Source: Petaurus breviceps papuanus (Eukaryota > Chordata > Mammalia > Diprotodontia > Petauridae). From it: DNA of 64,000 bases. Location of the stretch: the NCBI GenBank assembly GCA_028583685.1, contig JAMXIF010001195.1, positions 11,151,016 to 11,215,015 on the forward strand, read 5' to 3'. The stretch's first letter is position 1; each line of letters opens with the position of its first letter. Below, one piece after another: positions 1 to 11,814 of the stretch. A program made the translations under genes and the position numbers. A model generated the notes under the pieces. It was given only the letters and a program-made list of their open reading frames with translations, made no database searches and was not told the origin of the DNA.

Positions 1-87
<87 letters not shown>
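1..87. repeat. (TA)n-(CA)n-(TA)n microsatellite
   Basis: Pure TA dinucleotides, then a short CG/CA block, then TA again. It abuts the 3' end of the minus-strand HAL1 that follows, so it may be that element's decayed tail or its internal 3' UTR microsatellite. The window edge prevents a decision. Confidence 0.95.
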
Positions 88-724
88 TTGAATACTTGAT
101 TTTGAAACTTTCAATTCCAGATTCATTCCCTTCCTTCCTTGTCACCCACCCTTACTGGGAAGATAAGCAGTTCAGGATAGGTTGTAAATGTGTGGCTTAT
201 GCAAAACAATAACATAGTAGATATATTGTAAAAGACTGACTATATTTCCCTCCCTCCCATCCCACATTCCACTTGTTCTATTCTCTACTTTGATCCCATC
301 CCTTTTCAAAAGTGGGTGCCTCCAACTTCCCTCCCCCCCTGCCTGCCCTCCTTTCCATCATCCCCCCTCTCATCCCCTTCCCCCCTATTCTCCTGCAGGG
401 TGAGATGCCCTATTTAGTGTGTATTTCACTCCCTCCTCAAGCCAGATTCAATGGAAATAAGGTTGACCCATTCCCTTTTGCCTTCCTATTCTTCCCCTCC
501 ATAATAACCATTTTCCCTTGCCTCTTCTGTATGGGATAGTTTACCCCAATCTGTCTCTCCCCATCTCCTCTCATTATATTCCTCTCTCACATCTTAATTT
601 CACCTTTTAAGTATCATCCCTTCCAGTTAAATTGGTCCTGTGCCCTCTATCTATGTATACCTGTAAATATATATACACACATTCACATATGTATTCATAT
701 GCCCATATACCCTTATATATAGAC

Positions 725-769
<45 letters not shown>

Positions 770-2647
770 CACATATTTCTAATCCCTTCAACTACAGAGA
801 AAAGTTTCATAAGTTACAATTATTGTTTTTCCATGTAGGAATGTAAATAGTTCAACTTTGATAAGTTCCTTATGATTTCTTGCTTCTTGTATCTGAATGT
901 CAAATTTTCTATTCAACTCTGTTTTTTTCAGCAAGAATGCTTGAAAGTCCTCAATTCACTGAATGACCATATTTTCCCCTGAAACATGATACTCAGTTTT
1001 GCTGGGTAGGTGACTCTTGGTTTTAATACCAGCTCCTTTGAACTCCAGAATATCATATTCTAAGCCCTTCAATCCCTCAGTGTAGAAGCTTCCAGATCCT
1101 GGGTTATCCTGATTGTGTTTCCACAATATTCAAATTGTTTCTTTTTGGCTGCTTGTAATATTCTCTCCTTAACCTGGGATTTCCAGAACCTGGCTATAAT
1201 ATTCCTAGAAATAGTCTTTTTGGGATCTTTTTCAGGAGGTGATCGGTGGATTCTTTGAACCTCTATTTTGCCCTCTTTTTCTAAAACATCAGGGCAGTTT
1301 TCTTTAAGAACTTCCTGGAGGATGCTTTCTAGGTTCTTACTTCGGTCATGGCTTTCAGGTAGTCCAATAATTTTTAAATTATCTCTCCTGGATCTATTTT
1401 CCAGGTCAGTGGTTTTTCCCATGAGATAGTTCACGTTGCCTTCTATTCTTTCATTTGTTTGGATCTGTTTAACAGCATCTTGATTTCTCATAAAATCATT
1501 AGCTTCCATTTGCTCCAATGTAATTCTGAAGCAATGATTCTCCTCCGTGAGCTTTTGATATTCTTTTTCCATATGGCAAATTCGACTTTTTAAGGCATTC
1601 TTCTTCTCATTGACTTTTTGAGCCTCCTTTGCCATTTGGGTCAGTCTGCTTTTTAAGGTATTGTTTTCCTGAGTCAGGCTGTTGACTCTCATTTCATAAT
1701 TTTCTTGCATTGTTCTCATTTCTCTTCCCAATTTTTCTTCCACTGCTCATATCTGATTCTTAAGGTCCTCTACGGCCTGTAATCACCTTGTATTTTCCTT
1801 TGAAGCTTTTGGTGCAGGACTTCTGACTTCACTGTTTTCCTCCCGTTCCATGCCTTGCTCCTTCTTGTCCCCAAAAGAGGAGTGTTATGTTGGAATCTTC
1901 TGTCTGCTTTGTTTCCTTTGCCTGCTCATTTTGCCACTCAATTACTTGACTTGTGGGCTTTTTGGCACAGTAGGACTCTGCCACCAGACAGGGGAGCTTT
2001 CGTCCCAAATGCTGGGGTTTTCTCAGCTGCCGGAGGTATTAGATGGGTGCCCTCTCTGAGGTCTTCCCACGCTCTGGAAAGCTGGACACACACCCCAGGT
2101 CCTCCACCCTAGACTGCAATACAGATCTAAGCAGATTAAAGCAAGAGCGATTACCCCTCAGACTGGTGCTTGGTCCCCCTACACTCTGCAGGCCAGGAGC
2201 TGAAGCTGCCACGTGGCGCTGGCTGGCTGGCTGTGCCGTTGTCTCAGAGGCTTCTCTCCCCAGGGGTAAAAGCCACACACTACCACTTACTGGTCCCAAA
2301 GTCCAGACTGTGCTGGCCTCTCACCTTGTCCTTCACATCTATGTGTTGATAAGTATGGAACCTGCCACTGCTGCTGCTGTTCTGGGACCCTCCTGCAGTG
2401 ACTGGTCAGGCCCGCCCTGGGGCTAAAGCCTCTGTGTGGTGCTGGGCTGGGTTCCCAGAGCAGTGCGCTGGATTCCTGCCGGCCTGCCAGGCCGTCCCCA
2501 GCTGGAGGTTAGCTTCTCTATGTCATTTTGTGGGTTCTGCAGCTCCAAAGTTTGTTTAGACTCCCCTTTTTACATGGATTGGGGAAGGTGGAAGCCGGAG
2601 CTGCGGGAAGGTTGTGCTTCTACTCCGCCATCTTGGCTCTGCCCCCC
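88..2647 (-). mobile_element. HAL1 (half-L1) retrotransposon, copy A, near full length
   Basis: Read on the minus strand this has an L1-type 5' end (GCAGAGCCAAGATGGCGGAG at about 2643-2624), a fairly GC-rich 5' UTR of about 0.8 kb, a single L1-type ORF1 region, and then a purine-rich 3' UTR (pyrimidine-rich on the plus strand) of about 0.8 kb. There is no ORF2 between ORF1 and the 3' UTR. That layout defines the HAL1 elements described in mammals, including opossum, which depend on L1 for endonuclease and reverse transcriptase. It sits at the edge of copy B in the same orientation and probably inserted into it. The 3' boundary is unclear because it runs into the TA microsatellite. Confidence 0.85.
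1069..1743 (-). pseudogene. HAL1 ORF1p fragment of copy A (224 codons)
   Basis: This is the longest clean piece of L1-type ORF1 in the window. Residues 1-100 are a heptad-rich coiled coil full of E, K, Q and L. Then comes the RRM-like core with the diagnostic DLENRSRRDNLKIIGLPES. The start of the C-terminal domain follows (IIARFWKSQVKERILQAAKK, then IRITQDLEASTLRD). In human L1 ORF1p the equivalent parts trimerise and bind RNA. The first ATG here is internal. Upstream in the same frame are the expected N-terminal residues (MEREENSEVRSPAPKAS) with stop codons between, and the C-terminal segment is cut off after LRD. It is a dead copy of a protein usually a little over 330 residues long. Confidence 0.85.
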
Positions 2648-3955
2648 AGATTCTTTTTTTGATCATGGCTTTCAGGTAGTCCAATAATTTTTAAGTTATC
2701 TCTCCTGGATCTATTTTCCAGGTCAGTGGTTTTTCCAGTGAGATATTTCATATTGCCTTCTATTTTTTCATCTGTTTGGATCTGTTTTATAACATATTGA
2801 TTTCTCATAAAGTCACTAGCTTCCATTTGCTCCAATCTAATTTTGAATGAATTATTCTCTTCAGTGAGATTTTGAAATTTCTTTTTCATCTGACCAGTTT
2901 TGCTTTTTAAGGCATTCTTCTCCTCATTAGCTTTTTTGGGCCTCTTTTGCCATTTGAGTTAGTCTATTTTTTAAAGTATTATATTCTTCAGTCAGGCTGT
3001 TGACTTGCTATTCATGATTTCCTTGTATCATTCCAATTTCTCTTCCCAATTTTTCCTCCACTTCTCTTACTTGATTTTCAAAATCCTTCTTGAGCTCCTC
3101 CATGGCCTATAACCAATTTATATGTTTCTTGGAAGTTTTTGATGCAGGAGTTTTGACTTTGTTGTCTTCTTCTGGTTCTATGTTTTCTTCCTCTTTGTCC
3201 CCAAAAAAGAATTCTATAGTCTGATTGTGCTTCCTCTGTTTGCTCATCTTGCCATCTAATAACTTGACTTTTGAGCTCTTTGTCATTGTAGCACTGTGCT
3301 TCCAGAGCTGTTGTCAGAGCTAAGGGGAGGGCAGCTTCTCTATGGCCACCAAAAGCTCTAGCACACTGGGCATTCCTCCTCCCAGTAATACCACCCAAGA
3401 CTGTGACCCAGATCCAAGCAGTTGAAAGGAAAAGTGATTACCCTCTAATGGTTGCTTGGTACCCCTATGATCTTCAGGCCAGGAGCTCCAGAGGCATCAT
3501 GCAGCAGCAGTTGTAGCTACTGTGCCACCACCACTTCTCACTCCAGGAACAATGGTGGGACCACTCTTCTCTCACACTGGATCTACAGGTTTCCCCGCTG
3601 ACATTTTATTTCTCTTTGGTGTTTTTGGGTTGAGAAGTCTGAAAACTGTCACAGCTACTGGTGATTTACCCACCTGAAGTCTGTTCTAGCTGGTCTGGGC
3701 TGCTTGTTGGGGCTATACAGGTCTGGGCCCATGTGAATCACGCAGGACTGAACTTGGCTCCCATCCCTGTGCAATAGACCCTTCCTGCCTGCCTGCCAGT
3801 CTGCCTTCAGTGGGAGATTTGTTTATCTCTGTCAATTTGTGGTTTCTGTAGCCCTAAAGTTTTTTTAGAGTCATTTTTCACAGGCATTGGAGGTGGTTGG
3901 TAAGGGAATTCAAGCAAGTTTCTGCTTTTACTCTGCCATCTTGGCTCTGCTCCCC
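2648..3955 (-). mobile_element. HAL1 copy B, 5' half only, interrupted by copy A
   Basis: The minus strand starts at about 3955 with GGGGAGCAGAGCCAAGATGG, runs through the 5' UTR and into ORF1 (coiled coil, then NLKIIGLPESHDQKKN), and stops abruptly at the edge of copy A. LINE copies normally lose their 5' end, not their 3' end, so the missing 3' half is best explained by copy A inserting into an A-rich site (AAAAAAAGAATC). The rest of copy B should then lie just left of this window. ORF1 is broken into pieces (minus frames at 2620-2889 and 3078-3398). Confidence 0.8.
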
Positions 3956-3999
3956 AAACTCGAGAATTTTTGAGCCTTACCAAGACTTATTTGTTAAAT

Positions 4000-4185
4000 G
4001 AGTAAGGGAGTCTACTGTATTCCTTATCACTGGGTACAAATCTTCGTTCTGTTACTCTCTCTGTAAACTATCACTTCACACTTCCTGACTTCAGCTTCCT
4101 CATCTTAGCAGATGAAGGTTTGGATTAATTGGCCTCTAGGATTTTCCAGGGTTAAATCCAATGATTCCTGAGTTCCTTAACAATG
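4000..4185 (+). repeat. MIR/THER-type CORE-SINE fragment
   Basis: Contains the MIR-like stretch CTTCAGCTTCCTCATCTTAG followed by the marsupial-type tail resembling TTGGACTAGATGACCTCTAAG..CCTTCCAG..TCTATGATTCC. It is strongly diverged and lacks a clear tRNA-like head. Confidence 0.6.
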
Positions 4186-4861
4186 AAAATCATGCCCTAT
4201 CTGGGCTTCTAATACATCTTTCCCTGGCTTATGGCCTCCTGATCACTCTTGCTGTTTCACTTTTGAAGTTCATTGCTCTAATTAAAATAATTAAGCAAAC
4301 CAACCAATGGTGAATACAATAGGTTTATTTTTTTCAATGGTGTCTGTTAAATGTTTACAAACTTATCCTCTTAGAAAGAAAATATATGGGTGTTTGTAAA
4401 TATATATGTATATGTATAACTTTTTAGTGGAATCTACGTTATTAACATTTTCCCATCACTTTCATCTATACAATCAATAAACAATTAACCAAACCCTGAT
4501 TTATATAGTATTTGCCAATTTCTGAAGTGAAAATGCTCATACTGAAAACTTAGCAATTGGCTCTTGAGAGTAATTCAAGTTGATTTTGGCAAACCCTTGG
4601 GACCTTTTATTTCACACATTTCAGGGAAGGTCACATGGCTTAACTTAGGAAGTCCTGAGGGGCAGTCAGGGGCAAGAAAGAAGAAACACTGGAAAACACC
4701 CCGATGGCCTCCCTGCTGGTGCACCAGGTGCCAAACAATGTGAAGTTGAGAAGAGACAGAATAAGGGATATTGTTGGAGAGTCTCAGGAATGTAACTCTT
4801 CAGTCAAAAAGAGAGTCTATGATATTCTTTTCAGAGCCTTCTCTAAGGATTTGGCACATTA
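4186..4861. other. Unassigned stretch
   Basis: No repeat family recognised. A plus-strand frame opens at 4704 (MASLLVHQVPNNVKLRRDRI...) with non-repetitive composition for about 50 codons. It then runs into the terminal inverted repeat at 4862, so it is not a complete gene. I do not recognise the peptide. Confidence 0.4.
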
Positions 4862-5027
4862 CTGTGTCTCCCCGATAATAAGACCTATCCCGAAAATAAG
4901 CCCTCCCCTTGTCCTTGGCAGAGTTCCTAAAATCAACAGAGAGGTAATCAGGGGAAGCCCCAGCTGCATCAACACTCATGTTAGTCTCCAAAATGTCTGC
5001 CTGCAATTGCATTGCTCTCACAAGCTA
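4862..5027 (+). mobile_element. Partial left end of a TA-flanked TIR transposon
   Basis: Preceded by TA and starting CTGTGTCTCCCCGATAATAA, followed by the same ATAAG..CCCGAAAATAAGCCCT motifs as the complete element immediately downstream. No matching right end of its own is visible, so this is either an older copy into which the next one inserted, or a duplicated left end. Confidence 0.65.
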
Positions 5028-5433
5028 CCGTGTTTCCCCAATAATAAGACCTATCCCGAAAATAAGCCCTCCTCTTACTGTGTAAGATTCCTCTAAAATA
5101 AGCCCTCCCCCGAAAATAAGCCCTATTGAGATTGCTACTGTAGTGAAGGTGATCCCCTGCGCTACACGCTACATTATGGTACCCTCTGTATGCACTGTCC
5201 CCCCCCCCCCGGGTGAAATGCACGCCGCGCTCTGAGCTGCATCCAATCAGAGCTGCAGCAGTGAGCGCGTCATCCTGTTCTTCCCCAGTGATTTGCTTGC
5301 TGGCGCCATTGAGAGCAGTGCCGTGGAGGAGAGCTGAGGCAGGACAACATAAGCCCTCCCCTGAAAATAAGCCCTCTGGTGTTTTTCTTTCAAAAAAAAA
5401 ATAAGACAGTGTCTTATTATCGGGGAAACACGG
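5028..5433. mobile_element. Nonautonomous TIR transposon (MITE), TA target site, Tc1/mariner-like
   Basis: Left end CCGTGTTTCCCCAATAATAA and right end GTCTTATTATCGGGGAAACA then CGG are inverted repeats, and a TA dinucleotide flanks each side (5026-5027, 5434-5435). Subterminal repeats of CGAAAATAAGCCCT occur several times on both arms. The interior, about 5160-5330, is CpG-rich (CGCGC, GCGCGTC, GGCGCC), unlike the AT-rich flanks. No transposase frame is present. TA duplication and short TIRs fit a Tc1/mariner-type source. I recognise this end sequence as widespread in vertebrate genomes but cannot give a secure family name. Confidence 0.8.
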
Positions 5434-5965
5434 TATTATAACATAACATAACACAACACAATACAACATAACATAACATATAATACAATACAGTACAATG
5501 CAATGTAATATATTATAGTATGATATGTATGATATAATATATGATAAAATATATATGATATGATATAATGAGCATGATATATCAGATATCATATATTGCA
5601 TCATATTATATCATATTGTATTGTATCCTATTGCATTGTATCACATTGCATTGTATTGTATCATACCGCATCACATCTCTTCGCATCATATTGTATTGCA
5701 TTGCATTACATTGTATTGTAATCTATTGTATCACCTCGCATCACATCATACTGCACCGTATTACATTGCACCGTATCTTGCCGCACCACATCACACAGCA
5801 TCGCATTGCATTGTACTGTACCACATTGCAGCATATTGTATTACATTGTAACATGTTGCATTGCAATGCATCACATCATAATGCATCATATTGCATTGTA
5901 TTGCATCGCATTGCATTGTATTTATTGCATCATACTGCATCCTATCCTATCAAACATTTCCAGGA
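5434..5965. repeat. Degenerate pentanucleotide array with a strand switch in the middle
   Basis: The left arm (about 5434-5515) is built of ATAAC/ACAAT/ACAAC units. The centre (about 5516-5600) is ATGATATAATATATGAT-like. The right arm (about 5600-5965) is built of ATTGT/ATTGC/ATCAC/ATCGC units. Left-arm units are reverse complements of right-arm units. Period 5 removes most stops, giving spurious 76-136 codon frames (5568-5978) rich in I, H, Y and C. Confidence 0.85.
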
Positions 5966-5982
5966 TTCTGGAATATAATATA

Positions 5983-5986
5983 TATT

Positions 5987-6043
<57 letters not shown>

Positions 6044-6050
6044 TATATTA
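5983..6050. repeat. (TA)n microsatellite
   Basis: About 65 bp of alternating T and A with one ACAC step, directly after the pentanucleotide array. Confidence 0.95.
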
Positions 6051-8454
6051 AGCATTTTGGGGGATAGACTTCTGGAAGTCTGGATGTCTATCATCACTGA
6101 TCAGTATCTCTTGATGGACATAGTTCCCTTGTCTGCTTATTTGAGCTTCTGGTGTGAGTGAATATGTCTGAAATCAGAAATATCTATTCCTTCCTCATCT
6201 TAGAAGGAAATGTAAAAACTCATTAAAGACAAGAGGTGAGCAAATACAGTGCAGGCTGAATGTCAGGAGCTCTAAGAGCCCCAAGACAAGTTAACACTTC
6301 TTATTCCTAAGGGAAGGAGAACAGGAGAAATATTACAAGAGGTGATATCAGAAAGTTCAGGAAGATGATGTGGAGAGGCCTGCAAGTTGAAAAGAACAGA
6401 GGCTACCACACTCCCATTATTGTATTTGTCTCTGACGTTCCAGGATTACAAGATACGAGAAAAAGATGGTAGCTGGAGCTCCACAGTGCTGAGAACAAAA
6501 CTGATTTCCCCCTTATTCACTCATCCCTTCCATTGTTCAGATTATCAGTCTATCGTAGCTGGACCTGTATACCTAGTCATTCTCTCTTAGGAGTCTGTGT
6601 TGCTTTCTATTTTACATTTTGTTTTACAAGAAAGCATTTTCTTTAAGATCTCACAGTCTGTTTATCTTAACATTTATTTGTATATATTCCTTTGAGGAGG
6701 GGGCATATGAAATGCACCTAGAGTGGAGATCTAGGATAAATATATAGAGAAGGGACCAGGACCTTTTTATGTTTTTATGCACACCAAAGAGTCAGATAGG
6801 AGCGTCTTTCTAGTTGCTAGGAACTGACAGCTGGGTACTCAAATCTCAAAAGAGATTTTATTGATACATATTATTATAACCTCACCAAATCAGAGTGATA
6901 AATACCATATGGATCAATTAGGTAAACAGAAGGAATCAAACGCAGCCTTCCTAGAGAAATGGAGGGGAAGAGAAATAAAGTCATTTCCCTTGGAGATTGC
7001 TTCAGATGCCTCTGTTCTCCCTTTGTTCCTTCCACCTGGGATTTTTAAAGGAACTTCTCCGTGAGAGTCACTACTGAGGAGAGGATTTATTGCCCACAAA
7101 GCCAGAGTGACTTTTTCGTACCCAACTTTCATTGTCTACCTAACACAATGGCTAGACTTGCATTAAGGCACCTCAGGAAGTCTAGAGTCAAGATAGCTTA
7201 GGGACCAAGGGTGGTGAGGTATTTTATAGGGAAGGGCTGGGCCCCACTCAGAAGCTTTGAGATCCTGAGTAAAGTAGAACGGATCAACTAAAAAACTGAT
7301 AGTCTGGGAGCCTAAAAGATCCACAAAAGGGTGGATCCAGAGAAGGGCAGGGAAGAAGGGAGGAAGGAAGTACAAGGCAAGAGGAGAGTCCATGGCTTCA
7401 GCTATAGATAGCTAGTTGAATAGAGAAATATTAGACCAGAAAACATTTTTCCACACTACCATAAGGAATTCCTCATGCTTTTGAAGGTGTCATTGTTCTC
7501 TCCACATAAGCCTGGCTCAGGTCTCCTTAGTTTGTCTGAAACAAAATCCCTTGGCCTAATTATAATGGCTGGAAAAGACCTTTGTGGTGAAATCACCTAC
7601 TCTACCAAATGCTCTAAATTCAGGACTAGAGGCCATACTGCCTGGAGGTTGTTTGACCTCTAACTATAAGGCTAAATATCCATATTTTCCTCCCTGAACC
7701 TCCCACACTCAGGCTGGTGTGGGCATATGGTCTCCTCCAAGACCATACTCTTTTATGCTCATTTTGTTCTTATTATGTGCCATCTGGTAGGCCTTCACTG
7801 ATGCCAATCTTATGGGCACAGCAAGATCCTCAGTTCGACGAACACTTGACACCTGTCCCTGTCCTGGCTATTGGTTTAACAACCTCCTTCATCTCATACT
7901 GTCAAGTCTCCATTTCAGGTTCACCATACCCATACATCATATACAGCAAAATGAAAGAAACTTCATTCCACCTATAACAGTGGGTAAGCATCAGAGAAAA
8001 TCTTAACTATTCATTCTAAATTGTGGACTTAGAAAAAGTTCAAATAAGAAACACTTCCCTATGTTCCAATACACATGAAAAACCTTTTAGATGGTTAAAT
8101 GGCTTGGCTATGAGCTAAACTAAAACTGCAAAAGTTACTGTGACATTCACAATGATGGGATGGTACTGTTTCATTATGCAATTTTTTTCCTATTTTAGGA
8201 GCAATTTTATCACTTTAAAGAAAAAGGGGAGATGGAGAAATTGGACATTTGATGTCACTGCTGACAATATGAATCAACTGAATTTCAGGAACACTATTTC
8301 TTTAGCCCCAAGCCTAACCATGTAAAGAGGAAAAAGACAGTGAAATTTTCTTTTGTTTTGTTTGTTTCCTAGAACTGTTGACAGTTTTATGGCTGATGGC
8401 AGCTGCTTTCTGAAAAGAGCTGAAAAACTTCTGGTTAATTAAAGTAAAGATAAA
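6051..8454. other. Unassigned 2.4-kb stretch
   Basis: No gene or clear repeat family seen. Open frames are all under 90 codons and unrecognised. The motif AGAGATTTTATTGATACATA (6853-6872) contains a reversed AATAAA and could belong to an old minus-strand LTR, but no matching ends were found. Confidence 0.4.
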
Positions 8455-8481
8455 TATCTCTATCTCTATTATCTATCTATC

Positions 8482-8552
<71 letters not shown>

Positions 8553-8630
8553 ATGCATCTATCTATCTGTGTGTATACACACAGAGACACATCCATACAT
8601 ATACACACACACGCACACACACACACATAT
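8455..8630. repeat. (TCTA)n then (CA)n compound microsatellite
   Basis: About 110 bp of CTAT/TCTA tetramers (8455-8568) followed by ACAC-rich sequence (8575-8630), then a T-run at 8648. Confidence 0.95.
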
Positions 8631-10867
8631 AATATAGAGGGTGGAGGTTTTTTTTTTTTGAGAAAGAGATAGCCAAGGCCTTCAGGGAAATCAAGAAGCT
8701 GGAAGGAGAGGGGAGCTCTAGAGCCATGTACTCAAAGAGGCCAAAACTGTGAACATCTGGCAGAGACCCCATGTACAGTGGACCAACATCTAAAAGAGCT
8801 GTGTTGAAGAGACCAGCAGGGAACAGGCCTAAAGGGAGCAGGATGAAGATCCAGTTAGATAACATCACCAGCCCTGCACAGTCACATAAGCAAGTTACTA
8901 CTCTATGAATATTCCTTGGCCACAAGAGATGTCTACATGAGTTCTCCTTTTCTGGCATTCGACCTATGTGTGTATGTCTTCCTTACCAAATGGAAATTTA
9001 GACTCTTAATGCCTGACCTTTAGTAGAGACCTCCAAGCTTATGTTGGCATGATTAGCCATAGCCAGACATGCTGTACATCTACCCCAACATCATGATAAC
9101 ATTTTGGTTTTCTTTGAAGCACAAAGGACAAAGAAAAACAAGAACAACATATCTTATGAATATGTGTTTAAGCTCTCCACAAATGATGTATGCATCTGTG
9201 GGAAAATATGCTCCAGGTTTAGGGAGGAAATGTTTTGTTGCTACTTGTGTTACTGTTTCCTTTTGTCATTTTTTAAAAATAATCTTGTTCACTGGCTGTA
9301 TATATTTTTCATCCTACGTTCTCAAAGAGACCAGTAACGCCATAAGGGTGATATCTTGACTTGCATGTGAATTGGGTTTAAATGAGGCAGAGCTGCACGA
9401 AGCTGTCAGCCTAACTCTCTTTTCCACAGTCATCAAAGTCCAGTAGTAAACCAAAGTCAAGATGACTGACCATGGCCCAGAATGCATTGGATGATCTTTG
9501 CCTTTTTAAATTAAAGTTTTCACAAGTCTGTATATTAAAAACACATGCATGGGGGCTCATGAGATATGATTTTTGAGTGACTGAAGACACAGAGAGCTTC
9601 TTCAACCCAAGTTAGCTTTATTCTTGGGGTTATGTTCTGTGAGGTAGGAGTGCTCCCAGTATTATAATGAAAAAAATATAATTATTAGTTAAGTACTCTT
9701 TCCTTGAATATTTGTCAAATAGGCTCATTCACACCTTTTGCTGTGTGGTTCCTGCTTCTGGTGTTGCTATTAACTGCAATGCACTGCCAAAGAGAAAGTT
9801 AATGTAATGAGAAAAAATTACATATTTTACTCCTTAAAACCAGGGGTGTACAGAATGACAGAAATATGCACACAATTATGGTATTCATAATAGTACATTG
9901 TTCATAGTAAAGAAGACAAGATATGTTGATTAGAATGTTTGACTACTCTTGATATAGTCTTAATGCAAGCAAAACCACCATTGATTCAGCAAGGGTTTTG
10001 CCAGTATAAGCAATGTAAAATTAGATCATTTGAGTTTGGTTAATTGCTTCAGTACTAGGGTGGAGTACCATTAAATATTTCACTTTCTACCAAGGCACAC
10101 TAAAGTCCTTCCCACATACCTATGGCATGAATCATTGCTGGAACTGAAATTCCAATAAACTTACCAGGAAAGTAATAGACAAGATGAATTGCACTTTAAC
10201 ACAGTCAGTGGTTGTCAGATTTTTATTTTATTTTTATTGCTGTAACCATGGTGACTTATAAAGTAAGTGAGTCTAAAAGAAAGTCATAACAAGAAATATT
10301 GCAGTCGATACGGGATCACCCTCCATTACATATTTTAAAAATTTTATTATGATGTTATGTTTATGTACAGTAACATGCCACATGTGTCATACATTTTGAA
10401 ACTTTTAAAATAAAAGCCACATAACAAAAAAAACATATCTAATCTATCCAATGATGATAGAATAGATCAAACAGATAGAAAAGAATTCAGTGATAAAAAT
10501 GATAGATTGCCCATATGGAGGAAAAAATGAATCAAGGCAACATGTTTCTATGCCTGGAAATATTTCTTTTTAGTGAAACAAAGACCATAACATGAAATAT
10601 CAAATTTGAGGGGAGAATGTTTGAAATGTAGATGAACAATAACTTTACAGTGCTAACAGGTGTACCTCAAATTATGCAATTGATATGTTCTAAAACATTT
10701 CAAGAAAATGACATTTATTCATCGCATCATTTTTCAGAGGGAAATGCCAGTCAGAAATGTGTTGGTTTTGGTTAAAGGATATTATTGGAAACATTCCAGA
10801 ACATCAAATAAGTTGGTATGTTAAACGAAAACAATTTCAGAGTTACAAGGGACTGTGTTTTCTAAAC
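8631..10867. other. Unassigned stretch
   Basis: A minus-strand open frame of 131 codons (8563-8958) begins MPEKENSCRHLLWPRNIHRV and runs into the CA repeat. On that strand it is followed by an A-run (8648-8658), so it could be the end of an old retrocopy, but I do not recognise the peptide. A plus frame at 9069-9359 (96 codons) is also unrecognised. The rest is AT-rich with no visible repeat family. Confidence 0.4.
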
Positions 10868-11067
10868 CAGGGGTGGAGAACCTGAGGACATGTCACACAT
10901 GGCCATCTAGGTCCTCAAGGGCAGCCCTTTGATTGAATCAAAACTTCACAGAACAAATACCCTTAATAAAAAGATTTGTTCTGTGAAACTTGGACTCATT
11001 CAAAAGGCCACATTTGAGGACCTAAAAGGCTACTTGTGACTTGGAGGCCACAGGTTCCCCACCTCTG
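10868..11067. mobile_element. Palindromic hAT-type MITE
   Basis: Ends CAGGGGTGGAGAACCTG and its inverse CAGGTTCCCCACCTCTG. The whole 200 bp folds on itself: the left arm ending TTCACAGAACAAAT is the reverse complement of the right arm starting at GATTTGTTCTGTGAA. Flanks are TTCTAAAC (10860-10867) and CTCTAAAC (11070-11077), 7 of 8 matching, as expected for the 8-bp duplication of hAT elements with two stray bases at the right end. No coding capacity. Confidence 0.85.
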
Positions 11068-11077
11068 GACTCTAAAC

Positions 11078-11417
11078 AGTACTTGAACAAAAACGATCTC
11101 TCCAACTCTGCCAAAGAGCTATCCAGTGACCACTGACAACCCAGTCTACTTTGGAATAGCTCTTTAAGTTAAGCTAAAACCTGGCTTTCTGCAGCTTTCA
11201 GTGATTGTTCCTTGTTCTGTCCTGCAGTTCTCCGTAGAACAACCCCTTTTTCTCATGTCAGTTACTTCTAGAGTAAGAAATCATGATTTCCTTTATCCAT
11301 ATATTCTCCAATCTGAATATCCTCAATTCCCTGATATGTCATGGTCTGTGTGACCCTCACCATCCTAGGAATGCTCTACAACTCTCCAGTCAGATAATTA
11401 TCACTCCCCCAACCCCC

Positions 11418-11490
<73 letters not shown>

Positions 11491-11814
11491 CTACCTCAGC
11501 AGATGACTTTACTTCATACCTACGAAGAAAATTGAGGTCATTCTTTCAGAGTTCCCTCTTCTTCCTTCATCTTGATCTTTCCCATGTCCTATTTTTTGCA
11601 CCCTCTGATGAAGAAGTGGCCCTTCTTTTCACTAATGCCAACATCTATGCCTTTGGTTACCTTCTGTCCTGTTGTCATTCCCCTCACATAGGATCTTTCA
11701 ATAATTTTCAGTTTCTCCCTATCTAATGATTCCTTCCCTACAAATATGCCTGAATTGCCCATCTTCTGATCACCCATTTTTTTCATCACAGCCTCCTCTT
11801 TTCATTCAGTCAGC
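11078..11814. other. Unassigned stretch with (CA)n at 11410-11487
   Basis: Contains a pure CA microsatellite. Sequence around 11500-11780 resembles an old mammalian interspersed repeat (TTCCCTACAAATATGCCTGA-like), but I cannot assign the family. A 147-codon plus frame (11283-11726) spans the CA repeat and is not a credible gene. Confidence 0.4.

Noticed and set aside
2043-2426. Overlapping plus frames of 85-127 codons
   Set aside because: These are antisense to the GC-rich 5' UTR of HAL1 copy A.
4704-5096. 130-codon plus frame starting MASLLVHQVPNN
   Set aside because: The first 50 residues look non-repetitive, but the rest is translated transposon end sequence; no domain or splice context could be supported.
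5568-5978. 136-codon frame rich in I, H, Y and C
   Set aside because: Product of a period-5 repeat with few stops; not a gene.
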